Below, piece after piece: positions 45,484 through 57,104 of a stretch of 64,000 bases of DNA (the first letter of the stretch is position 1; every line of letters starts with the position of its first letter). Source of the DNA: Haberlea rhodopensis (lineage: Eukaryota; Streptophyta; Magnoliopsida; Lamiales; Gesneriaceae); the NCBI GenBank assembly GCA_907163345.1, contig CAJQUN010000500.1, positions 248,001-312,000 on the forward strand, given 5' to 3'. The notes beneath the pieces were generated by a model. The model did not search any database. It was not told the origin of the DNA and worked only from the letters and a program-made list of their open reading frames with translations. The position numbers were made by a program, and so were the translations under genes.

Positions 45484-48149
45484 TGTGATGACCAGGGATT
45501 ATAGGTGTTAATCCCGTAGTATTAATAATCCCTAAAGTGGTTTTACGTGGCGATTTGGGATTTAATCGAGGTGTTGGGCCTTCTGGGCTCGTTTATTTGG
45601 GTAGTTGGGATCGTTGGATCCAGAGGTTGAGATTGTATTCACATTACGGTGTAAAACCTAAGAGTTGGGTTTTTGATGTGTCTCGGAATCTCGGGTGCTG
45701 TGTGAGCACCGGTAGAGGGTTTTGGAGTTAGAGAGAGAGTTTTTGAAAACAGATGATTTTTAAGGAATCATGATGTATTTGTGGGGCTATTAATTTTTCG
45801 GGGTATTTTTGCTATAAATACCATTTGAACCCAAGATTTTAGGAAATTATCATTTCAGCCCTCTCCTTCCTCTCTCTTTCCCGTCCACGCGATTCCCGTC
45901 TGCTACAGGACCCCCGCCGCTTCAAGCGGTGCGCCAGCCGCCGTCCGGCCGCCGATCGGCGCGTGCGACCTACCGCCGTCTTCGTCTCGACGAGGCGCTT
46001 CTTTCCCCTCCATCAATTCGAGGTTTCGTCGCGTGTGGAAGTCGAATTTTGCTGGTAAGCGTCGATCCCCAATTTCTAGGGTTCTTCGATTTTCGTTTGA
46101 TTTTGCTTCCGATTTCGTATGGATAGCCTCCCTTACCCCTTTTGCATCCCTCTCATGTTATTCCCTACTAAATTCGGTGGTTTTGGTTCGAAATTATTTT
46201 CGAAAATTGTAGGGTTTGATTTCGATTTTTGGGGGTTTTTGGCAGGGGTATTATTTCGTGCAATTGATCGATTATTGCATGTTTTAAGAGTATTATGATG
46301 CTTGATTGAGATCGAATTGAAAAGCTTTGGTTCGAATTTGAAGGATTTTAAGGGTTTGAATTTAAGGGCTTGTTTGGATTCGAAATTATGGGGGTTGAGT
46401 TCGAAAATGGGGAGTTTTTGTCAAGGGATGTTGATTCTTGCTTGGATAGCTTAATTGACATTTTAGATGAGTTATGGTATTTAATTGGGTTCGAAATTGT
46501 GAGATTGAGGTTCGATTTTTGTAGGGCATTCTTGAACAAATTTCGATTGTCTCATTTATTCCTTCCCTGCATGTACCCTGCCCCGGGTCTTTTAAGAGGA
46601 TAATTGTCGTGTATTGACAATGTTGTGAGGGATATGGGTGTGCTTGAACATAGGTTACATGTTCGTAAATAATGGTGAATTGTTTATCGTGTTAGCACAT
46701 CATTCCTCGGGGCATGGAACTCGAGCAAGGCTTGGCTCGGACTTCGGAGATTTAAGGTACGTGCGACGTACGAGCATTATTATATATATGTGAAATGCAT
46801 AAGGTGTTTTTGATTGCATTGAATGTTTTGCGTATGGTTATACATACATGTTGATATAGCCAAGGAATGACCCAAATCTTGATATCGCCGCTTGTAGCGT
46901 GCGTGACACTAGAGTAGGATGACTCTTGCATGATATATGGGGTACTGGGTTTATATGACTATATTATGAGACATTTGAGATGTCTAGGTTTGTAGAATCA
47001 TGCATTCTTCGTAAGACATTTGAGATGTCTAGGTTCGTAGAATCATGTATTCATTATGAGACATTTGAGATGTCTAGGTTTGTAGACTCATGTATTCATT
47101 ATAAGACACTTGAGATGTCTAAGTATAATGAAGGAATGGTAAAATAAATGCTAAGGCATTTGAGCTATCTGTGATTGATAGCAAGGTTGTGAAATCAGTA
47201 TTAGATATTGTGATATCTGTAATTGCATGTTTAATGAATTTGTAATCACTATATGTTGATATTCGAGGATCAGGCATGCGATGTGTAAATCAATGTGTTG
47301 ATTTACTGATTTATGAGATTTGATGAGTTTGATGTTGTGAGAACAGGGACAGTACACGGAATCCCGGATGAGGATGTTGCCATCCAGGGAGTATCATTTA
47401 AATTCATTAGCATTTACCTTTGTTGTAAATTATGAATTTCATTATTATGATTATGGGATTTTGTGTATTGGTATGCTCACCCCGTTGGGGGCTGTCTCTG
47501 TTGGGACAGGTGGACAGGTACATCGATGGCTATGGAGCTGAGCTCGAGCTGTTGATTTGAGGTACTCCCAGGATCGTGGTACCAGGGCTTGATGGAGCAC
47601 GGTATCGTATAGAGTACCTATATATACACCTGAGGATTTATACATATTCATATTCATGATGCTCGCATGTGAGCACGATTATACTTGTATATGGATTGTA
47701 TATAAAGGCATGAGCCTTTCTCTCTTTCATTTAAGGTTGCATGCAATTAGGTTGAATTGCTAGAATGATATGAGAGTCATTGGTGTATTATGTGGGTGTT
47801 GGAACCCACTTTTGTTGACGTATGTGTGGTGTCTTCCCTGGCTGGGAATCTACTTGTATTACTGCTTTCTGTTGAGTATTATGTGTTCCCTGGCCGGGAA
47901 TTTTGTTATGTGTTGTACTCTGTTTTGGGATAGCTCTATTTATGGGGAGACTCTGCCCAAATTTTTGTAAAAGTTTACAATGTGAAAAGCGGCACCAAGG
48001 GGTTGGTAAAGGGCAAACATATGAGTCTTTTATTGACAGGCAATGATTAAGTATCATCAGAGCTTCCCGATTGACATTTTATAGAAAGCATGTACCACAC
48101 ATAGTGGTTAATACACTAATCAAGGTTTTAAGGGCTTGGGGTCCTTACA
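45484..48149 (+). repeat. Element D 3' LTR (2666 bp)
   Basis: Matches the 5' LTR with an offset of 6931-6932, one extra T. Followed by the ATAAG duplication and the resumed B LTR. Confidence 0.95.
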
Positions 48150-49414
48150 ATAAGCGTGTATCTAATGTATAAAATACCCTATCGGATACCATTACTGGTA
48201 CTTCAATCATGGAAGCACCTCCCAAGCACAACTCGATCTCAACTCTGGATCTATGCACTTATTCAACCAGCTCTGGTACCTCGATCCTGGAAGTACCTCT
48301 AATCAACAGCCCGAGCTCAACTCCAAAGCTCCTGCTACACCTGTAACACCTGCCCCAACAGAGACAGCCACCACTCGGGGTGAGCATACCAATACCACCA
48401 ATCCAATAATCATAATATTGCAGTTCATAATACATAATGTAAATGCCATGAATTTAAATGATACTCCCTGGATGGTATCATCCTAATCCGGTATCTCCTG
48501 TATTGTCCCTGTTCTCAAAATAACCAAACCATTAAATTCCCAAAAGTCGGTTGATCATTTCATTGATCAACTAAAATCCTTCTTACTATACCAGTTTCCA
48601 CAATCAAATATAATTAAATCATCAAATAGAGTACCACAAACATCACACGTATCTTGCCAGTAATTCCGTATTTTCATTTCATAGCTCGCTCCACCATAGC
48701 GGCATTTATCCCCACGCACGCTCAACAATAGCGGCATTATAACCGATGGTAGCCCGATGGAGACAACATCTCAATCATTGCTCACTCAAAGGCGGCACCG
48801 TATGATTCCCAATGTACGTTCGTTTAACATAGTTACCATACCTCATGCATTTCAATAACCCTTTATTGTAGATGCCACATATCATGCATTTCAATACTCA
48901 TTTATTATGAATGCCACATATCATGCATTTCAATGTTCATTTATTCAAATATCACACACCATGCATTCCGCAGTTGCAATATTATAATAGGCTATGCTCG
49001 TACGTTATACGTACCTTATCATTCCGTAGTTCGAGAGCAACCTTGCCTGAGTCCCACGACCCGATGAATTATGTGCTAACACATAAATAGTTAACAATTA
49101 AACACAAGCATGCAACCACGTGCCCAAGCACGTTCATAACTCCCAATCATATCGTCAATCCATGACGATTACCAAAATAAAAGCCTCCGGCTAAGCATGC
49201 ATAATACCCAAAATATACCACTTAACAAGTTTAAAAGAGAGCCAAGAATTCAACCGGTAATTCCGTTTTATCAAACTTTGGCCTCAACCAATCTATTTTA
49301 AAAGTATAGCATTCCCATTGGAATGTAGACATTGCCCCGGAAACGGCCCCTTAAATCTCGATTCCAAAATCCTGACATTTTCCAAAAATTTCAAAAAAAC
49401 AAAATCCTTCGGGT

Positions 49415-49651
49415 GGCGATCGATCGCCTCATTTAGCGCGATCGATCGCCCCTGTCCAGTGGGAATAAACGCCTACACACGATCGATCGCCACCTTTCGC
49501 GATCGATCGTCAACATGCTCGCGAACGATCGCCTAAACCACGCGATCGATCGCCTGCACTGTACATCTTCTTCGATTTTTAGCAGCTGCTCGTCGGGATC
49601 GATCGCCACTCCTCGGCGATCGATCGCCACTCCTCGGCGATCGATCGCCAC
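49415..49651. repeat. CGATCGATCG palindrome cluster (B, right LTR)
   Basis: Nine GCGATCGATCGCC-type units. About four carry single substitutions, and the last two or three form a short tandem repeat with an ACTCCT spacer. Confidence 0.93.
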
Positions 49652-50380
49652 CTGCAATTTACCGAAAAAAATCGAGCTTCCATGGTGTTTTTCACGCCCA
49701 AACTCAAAACCAAAACCCCATACACCACCAACACCTCAAATACAACATTTAAAGCCAATAAAAACTCTAAAAACTCAACTTGGATTTTTAACCCAAAAAT
49801 CCCCAAATTCATAACCCACCAAAAACTTAACCAAAAACTATAACACTACTACCATATCGAAGACAATGACGAGGGGATGATTAATACCTGATTATCTTCG
49901 AGAAAACCGGCATCCGAGCCAAGCTACCAACGATTTCTCCTCCAAGGGAGAAAAGAGGGAAATTGGGGAGGGTTTGGGCGCATAGAGAGAGAGGGAGAGA
50001 GAGGGAATTCGTCCAAAATGACGGAATACCGAGTCCACTTGGTATATATAGTACCAAAACTCCAAAATACCAACCCCTCCACCAATACACCATGACTCAT
50101 TAAAAATCATCTGTTTTCAACAAATCATCTCCCAATCTCTATTTCCATAAACAGCCCCAGTACAAAGTACTCCGGACCCCAAATCCCACCAAGGACCAAA
50201 TTCCAAGGTTATCACCACGATGAGAATACAATCTCATCCCTTGGATCCAACGACTCTAAAAATCGGATTTAAAATCCCCGAGAGTCCCAAAACCGCAATT
50301 AATTTATAATTGTCACAATTAAAATCCATTAATGATTATTACCACACCGGGAATAACATCATTAATCCCCGGGCATCACA

Positions 50381-53300
50381 CTACCACATGTTTATCTTGC
50401 ATCAAAACACATCCTAGGCCTTGTAGTGATGCATCAGTGTACAGAACAAACCTCTTGTTCTCTGTGGGAATCACCAACACAGGCGCCGTCGTAAACCGAT
50501 GCTTCAATTCCTGGAAGCTTTGCTCACAAGCCTCAGACCAATTGAATGGTATTCCTTTTTGAGTCAACTGAGTCAGTGGCTTAGCAATCTTAGAAAATCA
50601 CTCGACGAAGCGTCGATAATAACCGGCCAAACCAAGAAAACTCCGTATTTCGGGCACAGAAGTGGGTGCAGCCCACTCCATCACAGCCTCTATCTTCCTG
50701 GGATCCACCGATATCCCACTGCTAGATATAACATGCCCGAGAAACACCACGCTGCTCAACCAAAACTCACACTTGCTGAGCTTGGCAAATAACTGATTAT
50801 CTCTGAGAATCTGGAGCACCGTCCGTAAGTGCCTCACGTGCTCCTCCTCACTCCGAGAGTAGATGAGTATATCGTCAATAAATACTATGACGAATTGGTC
50901 AAAAGATAAGGCTGGAACACCCGGTTCATCAAACTCATAAAGGCAGCATGGGCGTTCGTCACACCAAACGGCATAACTAGGAACTCGTAGTGCCCATACC
51001 GAGTCCGGAACGCTGTCTTCTGAACATCCTCCTCTCTAACCCGAATCTGGTGGTAACCTGACCTCAAGTCAATCTTGCTATAAAGCTTAGTTCCCTGCAA
51101 CTTATCAAATAAATCATCGATCCTTGGGAGAGGATACTTGTTCTTCACTATGGCATTATTCAGTTGCCAGTAATCGATGCACAAACGCATCGAACCATCC
51201 TTATTTTTCACAAATAGAACCGGTGCGCCCCAAGGTGATACGCTAGGGTGTATATATCCTTTGTCAAGGAGTTCCTGCAACTGTTCTTTCAATCCCCTTA
51301 ACTCCGCAGGTGCAATCCTATAAGGAGCACGAGAGATAGCGGACATTCCCGGTACTAATTCAATCCCAAACTCAACCTCTCTAGGCGGTGGAAATCCTGG
51401 AATTTCCTCCGGAAACACATCAGCAAACTCTGCTACCACGGGCACATCCTCAACCTTCAACTCTTTATTCTTTTCCGCCATGTCCACAGCATAAATAAGA
51501 TAGCCCATGTGCCCACGTTCCAATAACTGGGACATTTTGATTGCCGATATCAACGGGATCTTCGCACGAGAACCGTTCCCATAGAAAGTCCACTGAATCC
51601 CCTCATCAGATCTGAACCGCACTGTCCTCTGCCGGCAATCCACTACTGCCTGATATCTGTTCAGTATGTCAATACCCACAATGCAATCGAAGTCTGCCAT
51701 ATCCAACACAATTAAATACGTCTTCAATTCATTGCCCTCAAAATAAATGAGGCAGTCCGCAAGAAAATGATCAACAACAACGCTCTTCCCAGTGTACGGA
51801 GACGTGCACATGTGATTCTTCTCCACAAAACCAACCAATACAAAAGAATGGGAGGCACCTGTATCTATCAAAATAAAAGTGAGGTTCGTAAATAAGTGAC
51901 ACGTACCAGCAATCACCTCCTCTAGAGCTGCCTCAGCCTGCTCCCTAGTCTGTGCATAAACCTGCCCGTGAGGTTGTCCCATCATCTGACCTTTCATTTG
52001 CCTCGGCGCATACTGTTGTCTTTGTTGTACCGCTCTGTCTGAGGGTCTCCCCATGGTGTCTTGTTGTCCTCCCCGGTTGGGACATTCCCGAGCAAAGTGG
52101 CCCCTCCTTCCACATTCATTACAAGCAGGACATTCCCTTATCGGATGAGGCCCTCCACAATGATAACATCTGATTCCCCCAAATCTACTCCCTTGTGTCT
52201 GTCCCCTATTTGATTGTGTATTGCTCCTACGGTCCCCCATGCGACGAAAGTCCGGTCGTCGACCACTGAATCTAGAAGATGATGAAACTCCCCTCGACTT
52301 AAATTGATCACCCCTGGTTTCAGACTATCAGAGGTTGACTTCTGTGGGGGTACTGGCAGTGGTATTGTGTCTGGATATGCACCTACTCCCAACTCTGTCA
52401 ATTCAGCTCGTGTAAGAGCGTCGTCAAAGGAAATAGGGCCATTAGTAATCACCCTGTCATATAGTTTGGGCCTCAAACCTTTCAAGAAGTGCCTCATCTT
52501 TGTTTGAGTGTTTGTGGCGATATGAGGCACATATCTTAGTAATGAAGAGTAGTGAAGAGCATAGTCTGATACTGCCATGTTGCCATGTTTCAAATTGGTG
52601 ATTTCGTCCTCTTTAATTTGTCTTGCAGCAGCCGAGAAGTATCGGGTTAGGAACCGAGTCCTAAATAATCCCCAGTTGATCTCGTGCCCTAGAGCCTCTT
52701 GTTCCATTACAGTTGTCTTCCACGCCTTCTCAAATACTGGTCTATGTGATGGAACTTGTGGGGGCACAACATCTGTGTAAGCACCAACTCCAACCTCTGC
52801 TAGTTCTGCTCTTATAAGAGCATCATCAAAGGAGCTGGGGTTGTTGGAGATAACCCGATCAAACAGTTCCGGCCTCAAGCCTTTCAAAAAATGCCTCATC
52901 TTGGCATGACCATTTGTAGCAATGTGAGGGACATACCTCAACAGTGATGAGTATTGCATAGCATAGTCAGAAACAGGCATGTTACCCTGCTTCAAATTGG
53001 TGAACTCGACTTCCTTCATCTGCCTAGCAGCCATAGAAAAGTACCGGTTCAGAAACCGAGTCCTAAACAAACTCCAGTCCACCAATATCCCTTGAGCCCT
53101 AACTCCATAACAGTCATCTTCCACCACATGGAAGATTTCTTGGCAAACTGGAATTCTGCTAGCCTCAACCAGGCAGTCTTAGCACAGGGTGCAAACACAA
53201 AGATCTGCTCAATCCTCTCAAGCCAGTCCTCTGCTTCCTCTCCTGTCTCAGTTCCCTCAAAGCGGGGTGGATGGAAGGTCAAAAACTATGTCAGACTCAG

Positions 53301-53441
53301 TTCTCTGGGTAATAGTACATGCGCTATTTGTTCCACACCCACAGCCGGTGGAGGTAGAGGATTAGTCTGAGCAATACTAGCATTTACACTCTCTACATCA
53401 CCCACCTCCTCATTGAGGTGCTCAGGATTTCTGGCTGTCAT
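50381..53441 (-). pseudogene. Element E gag, protease, reverse transcriptase and start of RNase H (broken)
   Basis: Minus strand, from an ATG at 53441. Order: capsid-like Gag segment, a second diverged copy of that segment (see findings), two zinc-knuckle-like Cys/His groups (the second CNECGRRGHFAREC), protease with the catalytic motif LIDTGAS intact, reverse transcriptase with an IDD catalytic site region, and the RNase H start LYTDASLQGLG. Breaks visible: a frameshift early in Gag near 53283-53290, another between the two Gag copies and the knuckles near 52240-52330, a one-base shift near 50905 just before the reverse-transcriptase catalytic site, and a stop near 50598. Some residues usual for the family are changed. 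It serves as the in-window reference for judging the breaks in T. Confidence 0.9.
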
Positions 53442-53647
53442 GCGGTAATAAAGGGGTAATGACAATAAACCAGAAACAATTCATATACTAATCCATTAGT
53501 CAATATGATAAACAATGTCACAAGCATGATAGTATAATGCACATATACTCAAATATGCATCCAAATGCATGAACATGCTCAAATCTGAACACCTATCCTA
53601 TTGTTCACTAATACTAACCTTCGTTCAACCCCGGTTCTCTAACCACT

Positions 53648-53659
53648 GCTCTGATACCA
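53648..53659 (-). other. Element E primer-binding site (initiator-Met tRNA type)
   Basis: TGGTATCAGAGC on the minus strand, four bases downstream of the 5' LTR end at 53664. It is complementary to the 3' end of plant initiator-Met tRNA. The same 12-mer serves T, D, A and B. Confidence 0.9.
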
Positions 53660-54595
53660 CTAATGTAAAACCTCGCTACCTTAAGTGTGGATTAAAAACA
53701 TAAGGAGAGCTAAACATGCATAAATCAGAGTATAAAGTTCATGTTGATGCCTTGAGCTTAAGGATTACAGTGCCAAAATTGAAATTTCAAAAAGGATTAA
53801 TTACATTCCCGCAAAATAAATGTCAAAACTATAGCTTTACGCTACTCCTAGAGTAGAGACTATAAAAAATAATCCTGTCCCGCTATACCGATAGCACTCC
53901 TCACAAAGCTCACCGCATCAACCCGGTTCTTAGCCCTCCGTGCCAAAATGTACCTACAGGAACAACCCCAAACCATGAGCATATAATAATCCATGTTCAT
54001 CACAATATGATTATAATGAGGAAATGCATAAACCCTAAATATAAAGCACTTCTTGTATTCCAATGCATTTAAAACGCTCTCTTTGGTTGTCCCTGTACAA
54101 TAACTCATAATTATAATCAATGGATTATGTTACGTTTCACAAATGTTATGACATATAACCATTCCATTAATACCAATAACCGATCCCTACTTTTGTTATA
54201 ACAGTGTATTTTAATGCACCTCGCTTGTCATGACCGCGACACTAATACCCCTCGCTTTGACATATCAGCGGCATCGAATAACCTCGCTTTAAATGTGACA
54301 TGCGGCATTTACCATCGCTTCAACATTTTAGTGGCAAATATTATTTCCTCGCTACGAGATGACAACGGCCAGTATTCTATCATTGCTTCAAATGACAGCG
54401 GCAAAGCATTTAAAATCATCACTCGAACATAACAATGACTCATGGGATGTGCACCAAGCATTCAACATATGTGTATGCAACCATAAGGCATAATCCAACA
54501 TGTATATGCAACCACAATGCATAATCCAACATATATGTGCAACCTCAATGCATAATCCAGTATGTATACAAAATACATGTTACCGTTTGGTGCCC

Positions 54596-54677
54596 GTACG
54601 TCTTCCTACGTACTTCTCCAAAATATGGAATATTGTAGGACATTATCTCCTTTGTTGTGGTGCCACATGGGAAGGCT
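54596..54677 (-). promoter_or_regulatory. Mini-exon-like block and donor hairpin (E 5' LTR)
   Basis: On the minus strand TTGTGTAG, a 64-nt block (54677-54614) and GTACGT-AGGAAG-ACGTAC (54613-54596). The stem is kept although one G before the donor has been lost. Confidence 0.45.
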
Positions 54678-54777
54678 CTACACAATCACACAATCCAATA
54701 TTAGAAGCCAAATAATAGTCCAATACCAAAAATCCCATCTATTTAACCAAAATTCAATATTTTCACTATTCATGCCT

Positions 54778-54995
54778 CGCGATCGATCGGCCCAAGCTCG
54801 CGTCGATCGTGAGGCAATCAGATTTTGGCAACAAATCGTTGCCTCACTCGATCGATCAAGGTGGTCTCACCGAACGATCGGGGAGCTTCATCGATCAATC
54901 TGGCATTTCCACCAATTGATGGGCCTTGTTTCCTTGCTCACATTCGCCTACTAATTCATGCGATCGATCGGTGGCTCCGCACCGATCGATCGGCG
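54778..54995. repeat. Decayed CGATCGATCG palindrome cluster (E 5' LTR)
   Basis: Two intact units at the right end (54960-54990) and one at 54779. Others have lost one or two bases (CGTCGATCG, CGATCAATC). Old copy, consistent with the age of E. Confidence 0.88.
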
Positions 54996-55929
54996 AGCCC
55001 TGAATAAGCGACAAAAATCCATTTTTGAGCATATATCACATGCTAAACCAACATACCATCAAACCTCTTCAACCCAACACATAATAAACTCCATAAAAAC
55101 CATAATATAACAGTACAAAACATCAACCCAACAAAATGCACCAATACATGCCATTTCCCCCAAATTTCATAAACTTAAATTCATCAAAAACCACTCAAAT
55201 ACCGTGATGCCCGGGGATTTATGATGTTAATCCCGGTGTGGTAATAATCTTTAATGGATTTTAATCGTGGCAATTATGAATTAATTGCGGTTTTGGGACT
55301 CCCGGGGATTTTAAATCCGGTGTTTGGAGTCATTGGATCCAAGGGATGAGATCGTATTCTCGTCGTGGTGATAACCTTGGAAATTGGTCTTTGGTGGGAT
55401 TTGGGGTCCGGAGTACTTTGTACTGAGGCTGGTGATGGAATTTGAGTTTGAGAGATAATTATTGAAAACATATGATTTTTAATGAATCATGATGTAGTTG
55501 TGGAAGTATTGGTATTTTGGAGCCTGAGTGCTATATATACCAAATGGACTCGGTATTCCGTCATTATACGGAATCATTTCCCTCTCTCCTCTCCCTCACG
55601 CCTCTTTCCCTCACCCCAAACCCTTCCCCTCTTCTCCTCTTGGAACAAATCGACGGGGACTCGTCTTGGGAGCCCGATTTCTTGAAGAAAGGTTGGTAAT
55701 CTTCTTCTCCTCACCTTTAGCTTCGATTTGATTATAGTTTTGTGCTAAATGGTTGAGTTTTGGGTTTTGGGAGATTTTGTAAAATCTTGAAATCTTATGG
55801 GCTTTGTTTTAAAATGGATTATAACCCTTGTTGAGCGTACTAGAGTGTTTGTATGTGGCTATTTTTGAGTTGGAGGGAGTTTGGGTATGTTTTGTGTAGG
55901 TTTTGAAGCTTTTTCGGGTTCGCGCAGCG

Positions 55930-56150
55930 ACCGATCGATCGGTAGCTTTGACTGATCGATCGGTGCAAGTGCGTAGCGTTGGGTGATTATTTCTGTATTT
56001 ACCGATCGATCGGTATGAGCGACCGATCGATCGGTGGGTGGCTAGCGATCGATCGGTAGCTTGGACCGATCGATCGGTGCAAAGGCGTAGCTTAAATGGA
56101 AATTTTGAACAGTTACCGATCGATCGGTAATGGTGACCGATCGATCGGTA
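55930..56150. repeat. Palindrome cluster with ACCGATCGATCGGT flanks (F LTR)
   Basis: Eight units. Seven have C...G flanks around the CGATCGATCG core side (ACCGATCGATCGGT or one mismatch), instead of the G...C flanks (GGCGATCGATCGCC) in A, B and T. Both flank types keep the palindrome. Confidence 0.95.
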
Positions 56151-56317
56151 GTGCGTTTGTGTAAAATGGTATTTTGGGTCCTCCCTCGGGTTTTGGGGAG
56201 CGATTATCGACCATTTACTAGTTAATCATCGTGTTGGGATGATTGGGGTCGGATTTCATGCTTGTGCATATGAATTTGGGATTACTCATTGATTATGAGT
56301 TATTGATTTGTGTTTAG

Positions 56318-56395
56318 CACATTTCTTCATTGGACCTCGGGACTGAGGCAATGTTTGGACTTGAACTTCGGAATTATAAGGTACGTATAACGTAC
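56318..56395 (+). promoter_or_regulatory. Mini-exon-like block and donor hairpin (F LTR)
   Basis: TTGTGTTTAG, then 63 nt ending TTATAAG, then GTACGT-ATA-ACGTAC. The preceding intron-like stretch (55696-56317) holds all eight palindromes. Inferred. Confidence 0.5.
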
Positions 56396-57104
56396 GAGCA
56401 TAACCTATTATAATATTGTAATTGTGAAATGCATGGTATGTGGTAATTACAATAAATGGATGTTGAAATGCATGGTATGTGGTAATTGTAATAAATGGAT
56501 TATGAAATGTATAGTATATGGTAATTGCGATAAATGGAAATACGTTGGGAATTATATGGTGCCGCCTTGAGCGAGCAATGATTGGGATGTTGTCGTCATT
56601 GAGCGACCCTTGGTTATGCCGCCGCTGTTGTTGAGCGTGCGTGGGGTTAAAATGCCGCTATTGTGGAGCGAGCTATGAAATAGAATTGTGGAATCATGTG
56701 CTAGATATATGTGATATCCGTGGTACTCTATTTGATGAGTTAATCATAACTGATTTTGAAACTAGTATAGCAGGGATGGTTTTAGTTGATCAATGAGATG
56801 ATCAACTGGCTTTTGAGAATTTAATGGTTTGGTTATTTTGAGAACATGGACAATACAGGGGATCCCGGATGAGGATGATACCATCCAGGGAGTATCATTT
56901 AAATTCATGGCATTTACATTCTGTAAATTATGAACTGCAATATTATGATTATTGGATTTGTGGTATTGGTATGCTCACCCCGTGTGGGGGCTGTCTCTGT
57001 TGGGACAGGTGATACAGGTGTAGAAGCAGCTTTGGAGTTGAGCTCGGGCTGTTGGTTTGAGGTACTTCCAGGATCGAGGTACCAGAGCTGGTTGAATAAG
57101 TACA

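Larger units (their letters stand above)
38553..48149 (+). mobile_element. Element D: very young LARD-like non-autonomous element
   Basis: Complete 9597-bp element with a perfect duplication ATAAG (38548-38552 and 48150-48154), inserted in the 5' LTR of B. LTRs 38553-41217 (2665 bp) and 45484-48149 (2666 bp) appear identical except for one T in a T run (near 38732 versus 45670). Primer site 41222-41233, interior 41218-45483, purine tract TAGTGGGGGA at 45471-45480. The 4.27-kb interior has no gag-pol. It shares with A and B the leader after the primer site and the inverted modules, so it is a conserved non-coding family rather than a random deletion. Confidence 0.95.
13316..50380 (-). mobile_element. 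Element B: LARD-like element carrying C, T, D and a copia solo LTR
   Basis: Minus-strand LARD-like element flanked by a perfect 5-bp duplication CTACC (13311-13315 and 50381-50385), inserted in the RNase H region of E. Its 3' LTR is 13316-15857. Its interior is 15858-16934, 33773-36578 and 38085-38216, about 4.0 kb once guests are removed. Its 5' LTR is 38217-38552 plus 48155-50380, about 2.56 kb. The interior has no gag-pol. A gives the empty sites for two guests: copia C entered the ATTTC that is unbroken at about 3193 in A, and the solo LTR entered the AAACG unbroken at about 5742 in A. LTR divergence is roughly 1-2 per 100 by eye. Confidence 0.92.
38217..50380 (-). repeat. Element B 5' LTR, split by element D
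   Basis: The two parts 38217-38552 and 48155-50380 rejoin at the ATAAG target of D. On the minus strand it starts TGTGATGCCCGGGG at 50380. It holds a TATATATA box (50043-50050), palindromes (49415-49651), a mini-exon-like block (49015-49075) and a GTACGT hairpin (49000-49014). Confidence 0.9.
8416..55202 (-). mobile_element. Element E: degenerate Tekay-like Ty3/gypsy element, host of the nest
   Basis: This is an LTR retrotransposon on the minus strand, visible as 8416-10163, 12479-13315 and 50381-55202. Read on the minus strand the order is 5' LTR (53664-55202, part), primer site (53648-53659), gag, protease, reverse transcriptase, RNase H, integrase, chromodomain-like tail, purine tract (about 9098-9110) and 3' LTR (8416-9095, part). 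The pieces join in one protein order across the insertions: RNase H is cut by B at a CTACC duplication, and integrase is cut by solo LTR S1. Both outer LTR ends are hidden behind A and F and lie outside the window. Many frameshifts and stops show that it is dead. It is the oldest layer because every other element sits in it or in its guests. Confidence 0.9.
53664..55202 (-). repeat. Element E 5' LTR, 3' portion (interrupted by F)
   Basis: Minus-strand LTR sequence ending ...GGTTTTACA at 53664, next to the primer site. It carries the module set of the other gypsy LTRs: decayed CGATCGATCG palindromes (54778-54995), a mini-exon-like block (54614-54677), a GTACGT hairpin (54596-54613), and AGCG/CGCT-type inverted modules (about 54215-54410). 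Its upstream part, including the promoter, lies beyond F and outside the window. Confidence 0.8.
55203..57104 (+). mobile_element. Element F: 5' LTR portion of a LARD-type element, cut by copia G
   Basis: Plus-strand LTR inserted in the 5' LTR of E. It starts CGTGATGCCCGGGG; the first base is probably a mutated T of the family's TGTGATGCCCGGGG. It contains TATA CTATATATAC (55531-55540), donor-like TTG|GTAATC (GT 55696-55697), eight palindromes (55930-56150), acceptor-like TGTTTAG (ends 56317), a 63-nt mini-exon-like block (56318-56380), hairpin GTACGT-ATA-ACGTAC (56381-56395), tandem ATGCATGGTATGTGGTAATT units (56430-56540), and AGCG/CCGC modules (56565-56670). The rest lies beyond G, off the window, so whether F has gag-pol is unknown. 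Confidence 0.85.
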
